From assembly GCF_016899955.1 (NCBI RefSeq), contig NZ_JACJJL010000020.1:18602-82601 (forward strand): 64,000 nucleotides of DNA, in the 5' to 3' direction. Position 1 is the first letter of the stretch. Every line of letters begins with the position of its first letter. Made by a program: the position numbers and the translations under genes. This document shows positions 43,058 to 54,400 of this stretch, piece after piece. This DNA comes from Marseilla massiliensis. Its GTDB lineage: Bacteria; Bacteroidota; Bacteroidia; Bacteroidales; Bacteroidaceae. Under the pieces are notes generated by a model. That model searched no databases. It was not told the origin of the DNA and worked only from the letters and a program-made list of their open reading frames with translations.

Positions 43058-46000
43058 TTAGAAGTTGATGTTGAAGCCGAGCCTTACTGTTATGGGCAGC
43101 GGCATCTTGGAATAGTCGAATCCTCGTAGCTGCTCGGCGTAAGAGTAGGCGAACTCCGGGTCGTGGCCGAGATAGTTGGTCAGTGAGAACAGGTTCTCTG
43201 CTGCGACGTAGACATTGCCTGAGCGTATGAAGTTGAACAGCATGTCGAAGTTGTAAGACAGCTTCAGGCTGCGCAGTTTCAGGAAGTCGCCATCCTCAAT
43301 CCAGCGGTCGGAGAACAGGTTGTTGCCCATGGGGTCGCCATAGTTGGCGCGTGGCATGTTGGTTTGCTGCCCTTCTACCTGCCAGCGGTTCAGCACGGCA
43401 GCGGACTGGTTGTAGAAGTTGTCCATTGACTCGAGTTCGCGACGTGTGGCGTTGTATACCTTTGCGCCGACGGAGTAGGCAAAGTTTGCGTCGAGCACGA
43501 AGCGGCGATAGCGCACCGACAGGTTGATGCCTCCATAGAAATCGGGCATGTTGCTGCCAAGGCTGACCTTGTCGCTCTCGTCGATGACACCGTCGTTGTT
43601 CTGGTCTACAAACCACACATCTCCGGCCTGGTACTCATCGCCATTGCTGTTTTTGAGCGCAGCTTGCCGAGCCTGGTCTGTTGTTGAGAAGATGCCGTTG
43701 GTCTGGTATCCGTAAAACTCGTATGGGTCGGAGCCCACGGCCATTATCAATTCCGCATCGTCGTTGTTGTAGCCAGTGTATTCAATAGTCATGCTATTGG
43801 CATCGCCAAGCGACTTGATTGTGCTGTTGGCAGTGGAGATGTTGGCTCCTATCACGACATCCCAGTCTTTGGTGTGGAATGCATTGACGCGCAGCGAAGC
43901 CTCTATGCCGTTGGTATTGATTGTACCGCAGTTTTCGTAATAGTCGTACGAACCGTACACGGCCGACACATTGCTGTTGAGCAGCAGGTCGTAGGCATGG
44001 TTGGTGAAGTAGGTGAAGCCTATGTTGACGCGGTTGGCGAACAGCGCCATGTCGAGCCCGAGGTCAAGCTGCGTCTTCTTTTCCCATTCCAGCTTGGTGT
44101 TGGGAACGTTTGAGCGGTTGATAGAACCAATGTCGAAGAAGTTGTCGCCAGTGTAGTAGTTCTTGCCGTAGTTTGACGAGAACCGGCTGTTGCCAGTCAG
44201 GCTGCCTTCGACAGACACGTTGAGGCGGTTGACCCACGACGGTAGAACGCCGAGGTTTGCCACCATCATCGTCACCCCGGCCGAAGGGAAGAAACCCCAT
44301 CGAGGTGCATCGACGCCAGAGGCGCTGGTACCGTCGACGGCGAGACCGAGCGAGCCGCGTATTATGTTGTTGTATGTATAGGCTCCGTGTATGTTGAAGC
44401 CCACATAGTTCCATTCAACGAGCGAGCCAAAGGTGAGTTGCTCATCATTGGTGTTGTCCATTGTCTGGTAGTCGTCGCTCGCTGTGTTGTAGCCTTCGGA
44501 TATGTCAGACTCAAAGTCTTTCATTATCATGCGTGCCGAAGCAAACACATTGAGCTTGTGTACGCGGTTGAAGATGCGGTCGTAAGTGCCTTGCAGCGTT
44601 AGGGTGGTAACGTCTTGGGTGTAAACCCCGTTGGCCACCTTGTTGCGTCCGGCCCCGTAAAGCTGAGGCTTGATGGTCTGACTGGTCATGCCCGGCACAA
44701 ACAGAGTTTCCTCAATATAATTGTAGTAGAGGTTGGCTATTGCGCTCAGCGTAAGGTAGTCATTCCATTTGAAGTTCAGGCCAATCTGTGTGTTTACATC
44801 ATATATCTTGTCTTTCCCTTCGACGGTGTTGACAATGGCGAGCGGGTTGCTCACATTGTCGTAGGCGTACATAGGGTTGGAAGACGTATTCCAGAAGTCA
44901 TAAGGAGCAAGGTTGCTGAGAACAGAACCGTCTGTTTGTTTCTGGTAAGCATTGATGAGGGGCATCGAGTTGTAGGCCGCCAGCATCGGGTTTGTCTCCA
45001 ACTGCATTCCCATGTTCTGCAGGTTGCTCGTGATGTATGCCAGGCCGATGTTTGTAAAGATGTCAACCTTACGGCTTGCCAGCACGTCTGCGCTTATCAG
45101 CGTGTGGTAACGATCCGTGTTTGTGTTGCGCAACGTGCCCTGGTTGCCTGTATATCCAAACGAAATGTTGTACTTGGCAATCTCGTCTCCTCCCTCAACC
45201 CTGAACAGGTTCTCGGTCGTAAACCCTGTATGCTGTATGTCTTTCATCCAGTCGGTGTTCTCGTTGAAGAGGTAGGCCTGCGGATATGTTCCGTTCTGCA
45301 GGAAAGGGTAATCGCCTATGAGAGACTCCATTGACGGATATCGCGTGAGCCCGATGTCGTTCAGGTATTCTTTGTATTGCGACGAGTTGAGCACGGGGAG
45401 GTTCGACTGGCGAATGTTGAAGCCATACGACCCAGAGAAAGTCATCCGTGTCTCAAGGTTGTTGGATGTGGCCTGTTGCGTCTCGATAACAATCACTCCG
45501 TTGCTTCCCAGCGATCCGTACATGGCAGCGTCGGCTCCTTTGAGAACCGTCACGCTGCGTATGTCTTTGGGGTCGTAGCCGAAAAGCAAGTCGCGTGAGT
45601 ATCCGTTGATAACGCTCGACACGTCTTGATTGCCGAAATAGGGTACACCGTTAATTACAATTAGCGGATTGTTCTCGGCAACGAAACTGTGTATGCCGCG
45701 TATGTTCATGTATGAGCCCTCGCCCGGCATGCCACTTTTCTCAATCACCTGTAGTCCGGCCAGTCCGTCACGCAAAGCCGCCCCGAGGTTTTGCTTCTCC
45801 GTGAAGTCTTTGCTTTCTATTGATGATATTGTTGCCGAACGGCTGTCATTGCTAAGGCTTCCGAAGAAAGGGTTGGCTTTCTCAGAGTACAGTACTTCGT
45901 TTTCCGGCACTAGTGTTATCGTGCCATGCTTCTTGGCGGATAGTTGCCTGAGAAAGCTAAGTGGCATTTCTTTGGGATAATATCCTTCAGCCTTTATCGT

Positions 46001-46207
46001 GACGATGGCATTTTTGATGGCCGTGGCTATTGAGAACTGCCCTCGCTCGTCAGATAGCGCAGTGGTGCTGTCGCCTACAATCGAGATGATGGCTCCGCTC
46101 ACAGGCTGCCCGTCAGTGCTCTTGATTTGCGAGCGCACTGTTGATTGCTGTGCTGTTGCCGCTGCCGCCATGAGGCAGGCTGCTACCAGTATATTGATTC
46201 TCTTCAT
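43058..46207 (-). CDS. SusC-like TonB-dependent transporter (second pair)
   Basis: Outer-membrane importer for oligosaccharides powered by TonB. The signal (about 1-19) is followed by a carboxypeptidase-D regulatory-like domain (about 25-95, SGAIISIVGD-S-T-T-A-L-S-D-E-R-G-Q-F) and the plug (about 110-245, with ALRDGLAGLQVI, NIRGIHSF, NPLIVINGVPYF, VTVLKGADAAMYGSLGSNGVI). The 22-strand barrel ends FNINF, with terminal Phe. At 1049 residues it is normal. The TonB-box region (ENEVLYSEKANPFFGS) is unlike the common D-x-V-V-V-x-G-Y-G type seen in many SusC proteins, so it may belong to a divergent branch. It is paired with the SusD 25 bp downstream. Confidence 0.95.
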   Translation of the reverse strand: MKRINILVAACLMAAAATAQQSTVRSQIKSTDGQPVSGAIISIVGDSTTALSDERGQFSIATAIKNAIVTIKAEGYYPKEMPLSFLRQLSAKKHGTITLVPENEVLYSEKANPFFGSLSNDSRSATISSIESKDFTEKQNLGAALRDGLAGLQVIEKSGMPGEGSYMNIRGIHSFVAENNPLIVINGVPYFGNQDVSSVINGYSRDLLFGYDPKDIRSVTVLKGADAAMYGSLGSNGVIVIETQQATSNNLETRMTFSGSYGFNIRQSNLPVLNSSQYKEYLNDIGLTRYPSMESLIGDYPFLQNGTYPQAYLFNENTDWMKDIQHTGFTTENLFRVEGGDEIAKYNISFGYTGNQGTLRNTNTDRYHTLISADVLASRKVDIFTNIGLAYITSNLQNMGMQLETNPMLAAYNSMPLINAYQKQTDGSVLSNLAPYDFWNTSSNPMYAYDNVSNPLAIVNTVEGKDKIYDVNTQIGLNFKWNDYLTLSAIANLYYNYIEETLFVPGMTSQTIKPQLYGAGRNKVANGVYTQDVTTLTLQGTYDRIFNRVHKLNVFASARMIMKDFESDISEGYNTASDDYQTMDNTNDEQLTFGSLVEWNYVGFNIHGAYTYNNIIRGSLGLAVDGTSASGVDAPRWGFFPSAGVTMMVANLGVLPSWVNRLNVSVEGSLTGNSRFSSNYGKNYYTGDNFFDIGSINRSNVPNTKLEWEKKTQLDLGLDMALFANRVNIGFTYFTNHAYDLLLNSNVSAVYGSYDYYENCGTINTNGIEASLRVNAFHTKDWDVVIGANISTANSTIKSLGDANSMTIEYTGYNNDDAELIMAVGSDPYEFYGYQTNGIFSTTDQARQAALKNSNGDEYQAGDVWFVDQNNDGVIDESDKVSLGSNMPDFYGGINLSVRYRRFVLDANFAYSVGAKVYNATRRELESMDNFYNQSAAVLNRWQVEGQQTNMPRANYGDPMGNNLFSDRWIEDGDFLKLRSLKLSYNFDMLFNFIRSGNVYVAAENLFSLTNYLGHDPEFAYSYAEQLRGFDYSKMPLPITVRLGFNINF

Positions 46208-46218
46208 GTTCGTGGGTA

Positions 46219-48063
46219 TTAATAGTTATTGTGAGTGGGGCGTAGGCACCAGTGATACATCATCAGCTGGTTTACGTTGTTCTTGTCGCGGTTGAGTACG
46301 GTGCCGCTGTCCAATGCAGCTTTGTAAATGCTTGCCATGTCGTTGGAAGTGACGCGGATGCGGAAATTGCCCGAGTGAGGCAAGGTGACAACCCCTACGG
46401 TATATCCGTCGGTGTCGTAGGCAATGGCTTTTTCGTTTTGTTTCTGCCAATAGTCGACGTCGAATCCCTCCGGGTATGCAATGCCAAACTCTTCGCCATA
46501 GTGGGGCACAGCGCTGGCTGCACCACGGTCGAAGTGGTAATTGGAGCCAGTGGCGTGCATGTTCATGTCTTCCACGAGCCAAGTGTCGTTGAATGCAATG
46601 CTGAGAGAGTAGAGCAACGAGTGCTTGAAGCCCATGCGCAGGTAATACTCTCCTGCAGGCAGATGGCATTCGTATATTTTCTGTTCGTCTTCATTCCATG
46701 TCAGTCCGTCATATTCAACGCTGCAAGGCAAGCCTTCGGCCATGGCCTCTTCGCTTGGTATGGCGCAGAGCTCATGATAGAATATGGAGGGCCACTGTGC
46801 GTTGGTCGTCGTGGTCGACCCCGACGCAATGAGGTCGAACTGGCCTTGGCAGTCGTTGATGACCATCGGGTCTACCCAGTTCTCCCATCTGAAGTACTGG
46901 CTTTGCTGGCTGGCCGTCATGTTGTTCCACAGTTCGTAGAACCTTGACTTTACGCGATAAATCACCACATGGTTTGGTATCTTCAGGTTTGTGCAGTAGT
47001 ATGCCATGCCATTGCTGAGAGTTACAGGGTTGCTTGTGTCTACAGTCTGCACCGACGGGCGCCACCATGCGCCTTCAAGGTTCTTGTAGGTTGTCAGGTC
47101 TGACGTTTCGTCAATGCTTTCCTGGTATCCCTCCACACACTTGAAGTCGGAAGCCGAGCTGCTTACGTCGGCCACTTCGAGGCGCTTGTCCGAGAAGCAC
47201 GCCTTGACAATCCACTCTTCAAACTTCGCCCTGTCGTCGTCGGTTGCTTGACGGTTAAGCCAAAGCGGTATGCTGTCCATTGCCGAGTTGATGGCTTTGT
47301 CAATCAGCGTGTTGTTTGGTATGAACATGGTAGTGGTATAGCTTTCGCTTCTCATGTTCCATGTTGGTGTGCCGTCGGAGTCGTAGCGATCCATGAGCGT
47401 GTTCTTGGTCACCTTGACAGAGTCGTAGATGACGCGTCCGTCATCGGTAACGCCTATGGGAAGACTGTTTTCGCGGTCGAAATACTCATAGTTGTAATTG
47501 GTGACCAGCTCCTTGAAACGTGAGTACTCGTCGCCGAGAGATATCAGCAGTTCGTAAGCCGACTGCCTTACCGGCAGCATGCCGTCGACATAATACACGT
47601 AGCCGTTGTCTGCTTTCACGGCCTTTATTATGTTGCAGTCGTCCAAACGCTTGCCTCCGTCATACACCCATACGCTTTTTCCGGAGCGCATGTTGATGTT
47701 CCAGCCGTCTACAAGCTTAGACGGGTTGATGCTCATGTTGGCCACGCTTTGCTCTGCGAAGGTTGCCTCGTCGTTTATTTTGCTTTCATCGTACAGGTCG
47801 TCGGCGCATACAATGAATGTGTATTGACCGTCGCTGCGCGTTTCGGCGAATATGTCGTTGCGGTTGAACAGTTCGTTGACCTTCGTCAAGTCTGATGCAG
47901 ACTTGATGTAATCGGTGACACTTCCGTTGAATATGGTCACCTCACTGCCGTTGGCCAGTGTTATGCTTGATTCGTCATAATGGTCGTCCCAGTCAGATGA
48001 GCAGGATGCCATGAAGAGGCAACCTATCATTACCAGTGGGATTGCTTTCATATATATGTTCAT
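46219..48063 (-). CDS. Fasciclin-domain surface lipoprotein (third copy)
   Basis: A 614-residue lipoprotein. The signal leads to Cys21 in FMASCSSDWDDHYDE; the acidic run after Cys fits surface export. Fasciclin-like domains follow: TIFNGSVTDYIKSASDLTKVNELFNRND, then FIVCADDLYDES, and a second at about 165-300 with TTMFIPNNTLIDKAINSA. The C-terminal half (about 400-614) is a beta-sandwich-like region (LPAGEYYLRMGFKHSLLYSL, LPHSGNFRIRVTSND). Such proteins often stand in the place of SusE/SusF and are thought to bind glycan, which is inference. An alternative start 12 bp downstream (48051) would give a shorter, more typical signal. It is followed 11 bp later by the second SusC. Confidence 0.87.
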   Translation of the reverse strand: MNIYMKAIPLVMIGCLFMASCSSDWDDHYDESSITLANGSEVTIFNGSVTDYIKSASDLTKVNELFNRNDIFAETRSDGQYTFIVCADDLYDESKINDEATFAEQSVANMSINPSKLVDGWNINMRSGKSVWVYDGGKRLDDCNIIKAVKADNGYVYYVDGMLPVRQSAYELLISLGDEYSRFKELVTNYNYEYFDRENSLPIGVTDDGRVIYDSVKVTKNTLMDRYDSDGTPTWNMRSESYTTTMFIPNNTLIDKAINSAMDSIPLWLNRQATDDDRAKFEEWIVKACFSDKRLEVADVSSSASDFKCVEGYQESIDETSDLTTYKNLEGAWWRPSVQTVDTSNPVTLSNGMAYYCTNLKIPNHVVIYRVKSRFYELWNNMTASQQSQYFRWENWVDPMVINDCQGQFDLIASGSTTTTNAQWPSIFYHELCAIPSEEAMAEGLPCSVEYDGLTWNEDEQKIYECHLPAGEYYLRMGFKHSLLYSLSIAFNDTWLVEDMNMHATGSNYHFDRGAASAVPHYGEEFGIAYPEGFDVDYWQKQNEKAIAYDTDGYTVGVVTLPHSGNFRIRVTSNDMASIYKAALDSGTVLNRDKNNVNQLMMYHWCLRPTHNNY

Positions 48064-48100
48064 ATCCGGGTATTTTAATTATGATTCGTTGGTCGTTACA

Positions 48101-49903
48101 TTATTCTATAGGAATGAATTCCACATAGTCGAGGCGCTGGTGGTAACTGCTCAGGTTCTTTGCGTTGATGTCGCGCATGGTTATTCTGAACTTATGCTGA
48201 GAAGAACCTTCGAATTCCACGGAGTTCCACAATGTCTCTTCTATTGAAGCGAAGAATGGCATTGTCATGCTTTGTCCGCGATACAGGTAAGCCAGAGTCT
48301 GGTAGTCTTCATCATCGATGTTGAACTGCGTCAGCGTGCCCGATGTGTATAGGGTTGCCAGCAATGGGTCTTTGATGTAGTGCAGCACCACCTTGTACTT
48401 GCCTGCAATTATCGTAGGAGTGTTGAACTCTATCCAACCGGCGAATCCCAGGTTAAGGATGAGATAATTGTTCATGTAAGCGCCATGCTCAGGTGTGTTG
48501 GGCTGGCCAGTTGCAGCTCTTTCCTTCATGAACGCAATCCTTCTGTAGCTTCCCGATGAGGTTGATGTCTCGGTGAGGTTGGCTGTGAATGATGTTATCT
48601 CGCCATACTCGCCGTCATATCTTTCTTCGCTGAGGTCAACCTGATGGTAGCTGTTTGTCAGCGCGCTTGAGAAGAAGTCGCCTTCTCTGTTGGCTGCTCC
48701 CCAGTTGTTGACAAACGATATGATGTCGGCGCTGTTCAGGAAGTCCCATCTCACGTTTACCGGAGTAGGATGGTATACGGGCATGATGCCCCCAATCTTT
48801 GTGATGAGTCCGTTGCTTGCCTGTATGTCGCTGCGAAGGATGGGTATGCCGGTGTTTATGGTGCGCTTGTTGTCAACGAGCTGCACCGTGAAGGCCTGTC
48901 CGGTGTACTTTGTGTCATATATGAGCGTTTCGCTCGGGTCGTTTAAGTTGAACACCTCGTCCATGGTATATTGTGATGGCATGAAGTGGTACTTTAAGTA
49001 ATGGTTGAGCGCGCTGTCCGGGTTGGTCTCTTCGCCGTCGCTGTTGTTTACCAGCCATTGCTTGAGCGACTCAACGTCTGTTATGCCCGATTCGTTCATT
49101 ATATGGTCAGGAACGGCAAAGCATGTATAGCTGTACGTGTTGATAACCTGTACGCCCCCCTGGCCTGTGGTTGTGTCACGCTCTGTTGTGGCCATGTGTA
49201 GTATTTCGGGGTCAGACATGATTGCGTCGGTAAATATCCTGAACGTATTGTTGTCTCCGTCCAGGTTGTCGAGCCTTTCCACAATGTTCTCTGCGTTGGG
49301 CACTATTACATCGTCCATCATGTAAATGTTTCCGTTAGAGCCCGACTGTCCTACGAAACGTCCCAGCTTTGCCTGGTTATTGAGGAATATGCTGTCTGGG
49401 CTGTACACAATGTCTGTGCGTTGGTCGTCGTCCACGTCGGTTATGGTGTATCCATAGCTCAGCGTGATGTATTGGTTGAACAGGTTTCTCGTGTGTATGT
49501 ACTCACCGGCGGTGGCGTCGTTGACCAGCGATGAGTCCGATACTTCCGGCTGTCCGCCTTCCCAGTCTATTATGTGGTTCTGCACCACCTTGCGGGCATA
49601 GTCAAGGTCTAGTTCTTCTATTGTTGACACGCCCCTGTCGGCCAGGAACCTCTTTATGGCCTCGTTGTTTGGCGAGAATACCGTTGCGCTGGCGTTGGCA
49701 TCCTTCAGAGCGTTGTAGTAGTCGGTGTACTTCAGCATCTCTATCCACAGTGAGTATGTCTCGGGCGACTTTTCCAGTATGGTTGTCGTCGACATTTCAC
49801 TTTCAATGTTCGTCGGCTGAACAAACAGCGTGTCCTCATTGGGGTCTTGGCAGCCCACGATGAGAGATGCGACGACAGTCATTGTGAATAATATCTTTTT
49901 CAT
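48101..49903 (-). CDS. Fasciclin-domain surface lipoprotein (second copy)
   Basis: A 600-residue lipoprotein with Cys18 in LIVGCQDPNEDT. The first fasciclin domain (about 40-200) shows SLWIEMLKYTDYYNAL and ATVFSPNNEAIKRFLADRG, then VVQNHII, and a second (about 210-380) with NTFRIFTDAIMSDPE and LNHYLKYHFMPSQYTM. The C-terminal part (about 395-600; AANREGDFFSSALTN, GKYKVVLHYIKDP, FRITMRD) is a beta-rich region similar in style to the end of its neighbour at 46219. It sits 18 bp after SusD and 37 bp before the next fasciclin gene. Likely role: surface binding of pectin fragments. Confidence 0.87.
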   Translation of the reverse strand: MKKILFTMTVVASLIVGCQDPNEDTLFVQPTNIESEMSTTTILEKSPETYSLWIEMLKYTDYYNALKDANASATVFSPNNEAIKRFLADRGVSTIEELDLDYARKVVQNHIIDWEGGQPEVSDSSLVNDATAGEYIHTRNLFNQYITLSYGYTITDVDDDQRTDIVYSPDSIFLNNQAKLGRFVGQSGSNGNIYMMDDVIVPNAENIVERLDNLDGDNNTFRIFTDAIMSDPEILHMATTERDTTTGQGGVQVINTYSYTCFAVPDHIMNESGITDVESLKQWLVNNSDGEETNPDSALNHYLKYHFMPSQYTMDEVFNLNDPSETLIYDTKYTGQAFTVQLVDNKRTINTGIPILRSDIQASNGLITKIGGIMPVYHPTPVNVRWDFLNSADIISFVNNWGAANREGDFFSSALTNSYHQVDLSEERYDGEYGEITSFTANLTETSTSSGSYRRIAFMKERAATGQPNTPEHGAYMNNYLILNLGFAGWIEFNTPTIIAGKYKVVLHYIKDPLLATLYTSGTLTQFNIDDEDYQTLAYLYRGQSMTMPFFASIEETLWNSVEFEGSSQHKFRITMRDINAKNLSSYHQRLDYVEFIPIE

Positions 49904-49921
49904 ATCTGTATGGTCTAAATG

Positions 49922-51484
49922 TTATTCGTAATATGGATTCTGCACTAGCTTGTCGTTGTGTAGTATTTCTTCGTCGTTCACGGGCAGGTACCACGCGTTT
50001 TCATCGAGCAGCACCGAGCGTATCTTGCTTCCGCCGGCCGTCTCGTTGTATGTGGAAACGTTGTTGATGAAGAATTCGCTGGTGAAGTCCACTGTGCCCG
50101 ACGGGTCTTTGTATCGTCCTACCCGCAGCAGGTCATACCATGTCCTGCCTTCGCCTATGAACTCCATTATGTTCTCGTGGATAATGGCGTTCATTATAGC
50201 CGACAGGCCTGACGACGGGCTTACCGTGGCATCTTGCAGGTTGGTGCGTTGGCGAATCTGGTTAACCAGTTCTATTGCCGCGGTATTGTCTTCGGTGTTC
50301 TCTCCCATGTTGCGCATCACCAGCGCCTCTGCTTTCATGAGCATTATCTCGGCCACGCGGTATATTATGAAATTAGGGTCATAATATTCTGTTGTGCGCG
50401 GCTCGGTGATGGTGGTACCCCCGAGGTATTTCCACACATAGCCGGTGAGCGAGTTCTCCTGTGCAACATAGCTGCCATACCTTGTGCGTCCGTACATGTC
50501 AATGTCCCCGTTGAAGCGCGTCAGTATCTGGCTTGCGTCCTGGTTGAGCTCTTGTGTGAGTGTCTGCGAGAGCATGTATGTAGTGGTGTTGTCGTTGTAG
50601 AACAGTGTAGGCAGGTCGTTTGTCTGGTATCCTGAGCCGTCGGGCATTATGCTCGAGAACTGCAGTTCGAATATCGACTCCTCGCTGTTGCCGGGGTTGA
50701 ATATTGTAAACCAGCTCGAGTGTGAGGCTGTCGACATGAATCTCGGCGCATAGGGCGACTTGCTTTCGAGTATCAAGTCTGCGTATGTTATGGCCTCGTC
50801 GAAGTCTTGGTTCCACATGCAAACGTCTGTCATGAGGGCGTAGATGGCCCATATCGTGGCTCGGCCCTTGGTTTCCCAGGTTGTGTCGAAAGTCTCCTTG
50901 GCGGCGCCCAAGTCGATGGCAGTGAGCAGGTCTTTCTTTATTTGCGCTATTATTTCGCTCTCTTTGCTTTGCGTCACATACAGTTCCATGTCATCGCTTT
51001 CCACCGGTTGCAGTATCAGTGGGGCGTCGCGCCAGTTGCGCACAATGTAGAAGTATCCCAGTGCCCTGAGGAAATAGGCTTCGCACAGGTGTGAGTTCAT
51101 CTCTTCAGTGGTATATGTGGCGTCGTTGCTCTGTGCCTTTCCTGCGTTGGCAATCACACCGTTGGCGTCGGCAATCACCTTGTAGAATATGTTCCAGTCG
51201 GTGAAGTCGCCGCTTGTCGGCTTGATGTCCAGCTTGTCGAGGTCGTTTGCAGAGCGTCTTTTCACGCATCCGGCCCTCAGTTCCCCAAGCGGTATGAGGT
51301 GGGTCTGTATCGAAGAGCGCAGGTTGTAGTATCCGGCGAACAGGGCCGACTCAACGTCGCTTTTCGATTTCCACATGTTTTCTGTCGGAAGAGCGTTCTC
51401 CGGCATTATGTCGAGATAGTCGTTGCAGGCTGTCAATGTCATGGCAGCTGTAGCTATTATGATTATAGTCTTTAAACCTTTCAT
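49922..51484 (-). CDS. SusD-like surface glycan-binding lipoprotein (first pair)
   Basis: A 520-residue SusD homologue: lipoprotein Cys20 in LTACNDYLDIMPEN, the classical N-terminus of this family, followed by the TENMWKSKSDVESAL-type segment. Helical core motifs are LCEAYFLRALGYFYIVRNWRDAPLI and IIYRVAEIMLMKAEALV, and the C-terminal RTWYDLLRVGR and AWYLPVNDEEILHN are the usual SusD ending. It lies 12 bp after its SusC partner. The sugar is unknown, but the setting indicates pectin oligosaccharides. Confidence 0.95.
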   Translation of the reverse strand: MKGLKTIIIIATAAMTLTACNDYLDIMPENALPTENMWKSKSDVESALFAGYYNLRSSIQTHLIPLGELRAGCVKRRSANDLDKLDIKPTSGDFTDWNIFYKVIADANGVIANAGKAQSNDATYTTEEMNSHLCEAYFLRALGYFYIVRNWRDAPLILQPVESDDMELYVTQSKESEIIAQIKKDLLTAIDLGAAKETFDTTWETKGRATIWAIYALMTDVCMWNQDFDEAITYADLILESKSPYAPRFMSTASHSSWFTIFNPGNSEESIFELQFSSIMPDGSGYQTNDLPTLFYNDNTTTYMLSQTLTQELNQDASQILTRFNGDIDMYGRTRYGSYVAQENSLTGYVWKYLGGTTITEPRTTEYYDPNFIIYRVAEIMLMKAEALVMRNMGENTEDNTAAIELVNQIRQRTNLQDATVSPSSGLSAIMNAIIHENIMEFIGEGRTWYDLLRVGRYKDPSGTVDFTSEFFINNVSTYNETAGGSKIRSVLLDENAWYLPVNDEEILHNDKLVQNPYYE

Positions 51485-51496
51485 GATTGTGACTGT

Positions 51497-54400
51497 TTAG
51501 AAGTTGATGGTAACGCCCATTGCAACGCGGCGGCTGCGCGGTGTCTGCGAATTGTCCTCAGCAAGGTCGGTGACATTTGAGGGCAGGTTTACTTCAGGGT
51601 CTTGGCCCGTGTAGTTTGTTATGGTAAACAGGTCGTAGCCTGTTATGTACACGTTGGCAGATGTCAGTCCCAGGTTCTGGCAGAATGTCTTGGGCAGGTT
51701 GTAGCTCAGCGACAGGGTCTTCAGGCGCAGGAACGAGCAGTCTTCCACAAATCGGTCTGAGCCGAGGTAGTTGAGGCCGTAGTCCCACAGGGCGCGTGGT
51801 ATGTCTGTCTGGTCGCCTTCGTTGCGCCAGCGGCGTAGCACAGCTGTCGACTGGTTGTCGCTGCCAATCATCGACTCGGCGTTCATCCTTGCGCGGTTCA
51901 CTATCTTCTGCCCGAGTCGGTAGTGCATGAACACCGTGAGGCTCCAGTTCTTGTAGCGCAGGTTGAAACCGCCTCCGCCTTGCAGCTGCGGGTTGCTGTT
52001 GCCGATGTATGTGATGTCGTTCTTGTCTATCTTGCCGTCCTTGTTTAGGTCTTCATACTTAGCGTCGCCGGGGTAGCAGCGGTATGTGCCGTTAGACATT
52101 ATGACCGGGTTGCCCTGCAGGTCGTGCATCACGTTGCCCTCGGCATCTTTTGCATAGGTGTCTTCAGTGTTCTGGTAAACGCCCAGGTATTTGTAGCCGA
52201 AGAAAGAGCCTACAGAGGTGCCGCGCACTATGCGCATGGCGTATTCACCGTTTTCAAACGAATAGTTCTCTTCCGAGTAGCCCGGCATGCTCAGTATCTC
52301 GTTTTCGTTGTGGCTGATGTTGAAGTTCACTTTCAGTTTCCAGTCTTTGGTGTCCAGTGCCTGCCAGTCGGCGCGGAACTCAACTCCTTTGTTGCGCAGC
52401 GAACCGGCATTGTAGTATTTCAGTTCGTGGTTCGTGTAGCCGAGGTAGCTCGACACAACATAGTCTTTCTGCAGCAGGTCATTGGTCTTTTTGTTGTAGT
52501 AGTCGAACGAGCCGGTGAGCTTGCCGTTCCACAGGTTGAAGTCAAAGCCGAAATTCCACTCGGTCGAACGCTCCCATTTCAGGTTGTTGAGCTGCATTGT
52601 GCTTGCCGTTACGGCATTGCCTTCCATATACATTCCTTCCGAAACATAAGTGCCCACGTATGGCGATGTGCCGCTCGGCGTGTTGCCGCTCTCTCCGTAG
52701 CTCAAGCGCCACTTCCATTCTGTCAGCACGTCTTTCGACCACTTCATGAATGGTTCGTCGGCAAACTGCCATGACACACCCACTGCGGGGAATATTCCCC
52801 ACCTGTGTGCGCGGCTTATGCTTGAGTTGCCTTCATAGTTTACCGTTCCGTTGATGGTGTATCGGTCGAGCAGTGTGTACACCACGCTTCCAATTCCAGA
52901 GAGCTTGCGCACCTCCGAGGTACCTGAGCCTTGGCTTAGCAGTATGCCGCTGCCCGAGGCCGGATCGGCCAGGCTGGCCGATGCCACGTTGTAGCGTGAA
53001 GCCGACGACGTTGAGCTGCGGCTCTGCGATGTACGCCATATAGCTGTTGCGGTGAACTGGTGCTTGTTGTCGTTCCACGAGTTGTTGTACATTCCCTTGA
53101 GCTCTGTTTGCAGCGAGAAGTTGTTGGTGTATGAGTTTGTGGCTCGGTTGGCAAAGGTGTTCTCTATTGTCGCGCCCGTGGCTGTTTGCGGCAGGAACGA
53201 CTCCGTGCGCTGTGTCTTGTACTTCATAGACACATATCCGTTGAACTGCAAGTGCTCCATGGGGTAGTAGTTTCCCCTCACGTTTATCTTCTGTTCGCGG
53301 GTGCGCAGGTTGCTGTAGCTGTCCTCGGCCATTATTATCGGGTGGAAGTTCTTTGCATTGCTGCCGTCGTCTTTGCTGCTGAATGCACCTTGGAACTCCT
53401 CGTCGTTCTGCCGGGTGAAGTATGTTCCGGTCATGGCCCCCGTCTCGTCGTCGATATAGTAGGGGCTCTTGTTTGGCATCTTGCGCATGGCCTCTGCACG
53501 CAGGTTTTCGCTCCAGGGCGCCTTCTTCTTTGAGTCAGAGTAAGTGTACTCGGCGTTCACTGTGATCTTCTCCGAGAAGCGGTAGCCTATGTCGAGGCTG
53601 GTGTTCAGTCGGGTCAGGCCCGTGCCCTTGGTCGTTCCGCCTTCGCTCAGGTACGACAGCGAGTATCGGTATGTGGCTTTCTCGCCTCCTCCCGACATCG
53701 AGAAACTGTTGTCGGTGGTGAATGCGTTCTGAGTGATGTACGAAAGCCAGTCGGTGTTCTGGTTGTATTCGTCGAAGTAGCGCCAGTCGGGGTTGTAGCC
53801 TATCTCTGGCGTGTCGTAAAGGTATTCCAGAAGTCCGCTCTGCCCGCTCAGGCCCTGTGCGTTTGCCGAGTTCCAGATGGCGTCCTGGATGTAGGCCACG
53901 TAGTCGTTTCCGCTGAGCATCGGCATTGATTCCGGCTCAAACTTGAATGAGTTTTTGGTTGAGAACGAGAAGCGCGTCTTGCCCATTGCACCTTTCTTTG
54001 TGGTTATGAGCAACACTCCGTTGGCACCACCCGTACCGTATACGGCGGTGGATGCGGCATCTTTCAGCACCTCGATGCTCTCAATGTCGTTCGGGTTGAG
54101 GCTGAGCATCTGTGCGAAGTCTTCTTGGTTGGCCGTGTTGAAGTCGAACGAGTCGTCGATGTCGGTAGAGTAGGGCACACCGTTGATGACGATGAGCGGG
54201 TCGGCATTTGAGTTCAGCGTGGCCGTACCGCGTATGCGGATGGTGCTCTTTGCACCGGGGTCGCCGGCGGCGAGGATGTCAACGCCTCCGAGCTGTCCCT
54301 GCAGGGCTTCCTCTATCGACGTCACCGGCGATACGGCCGTGATGTCGCTCATGTTGATTTTCTGGGTTGCAAAGGCCATCTGGCGCTCCGTCACACCCAT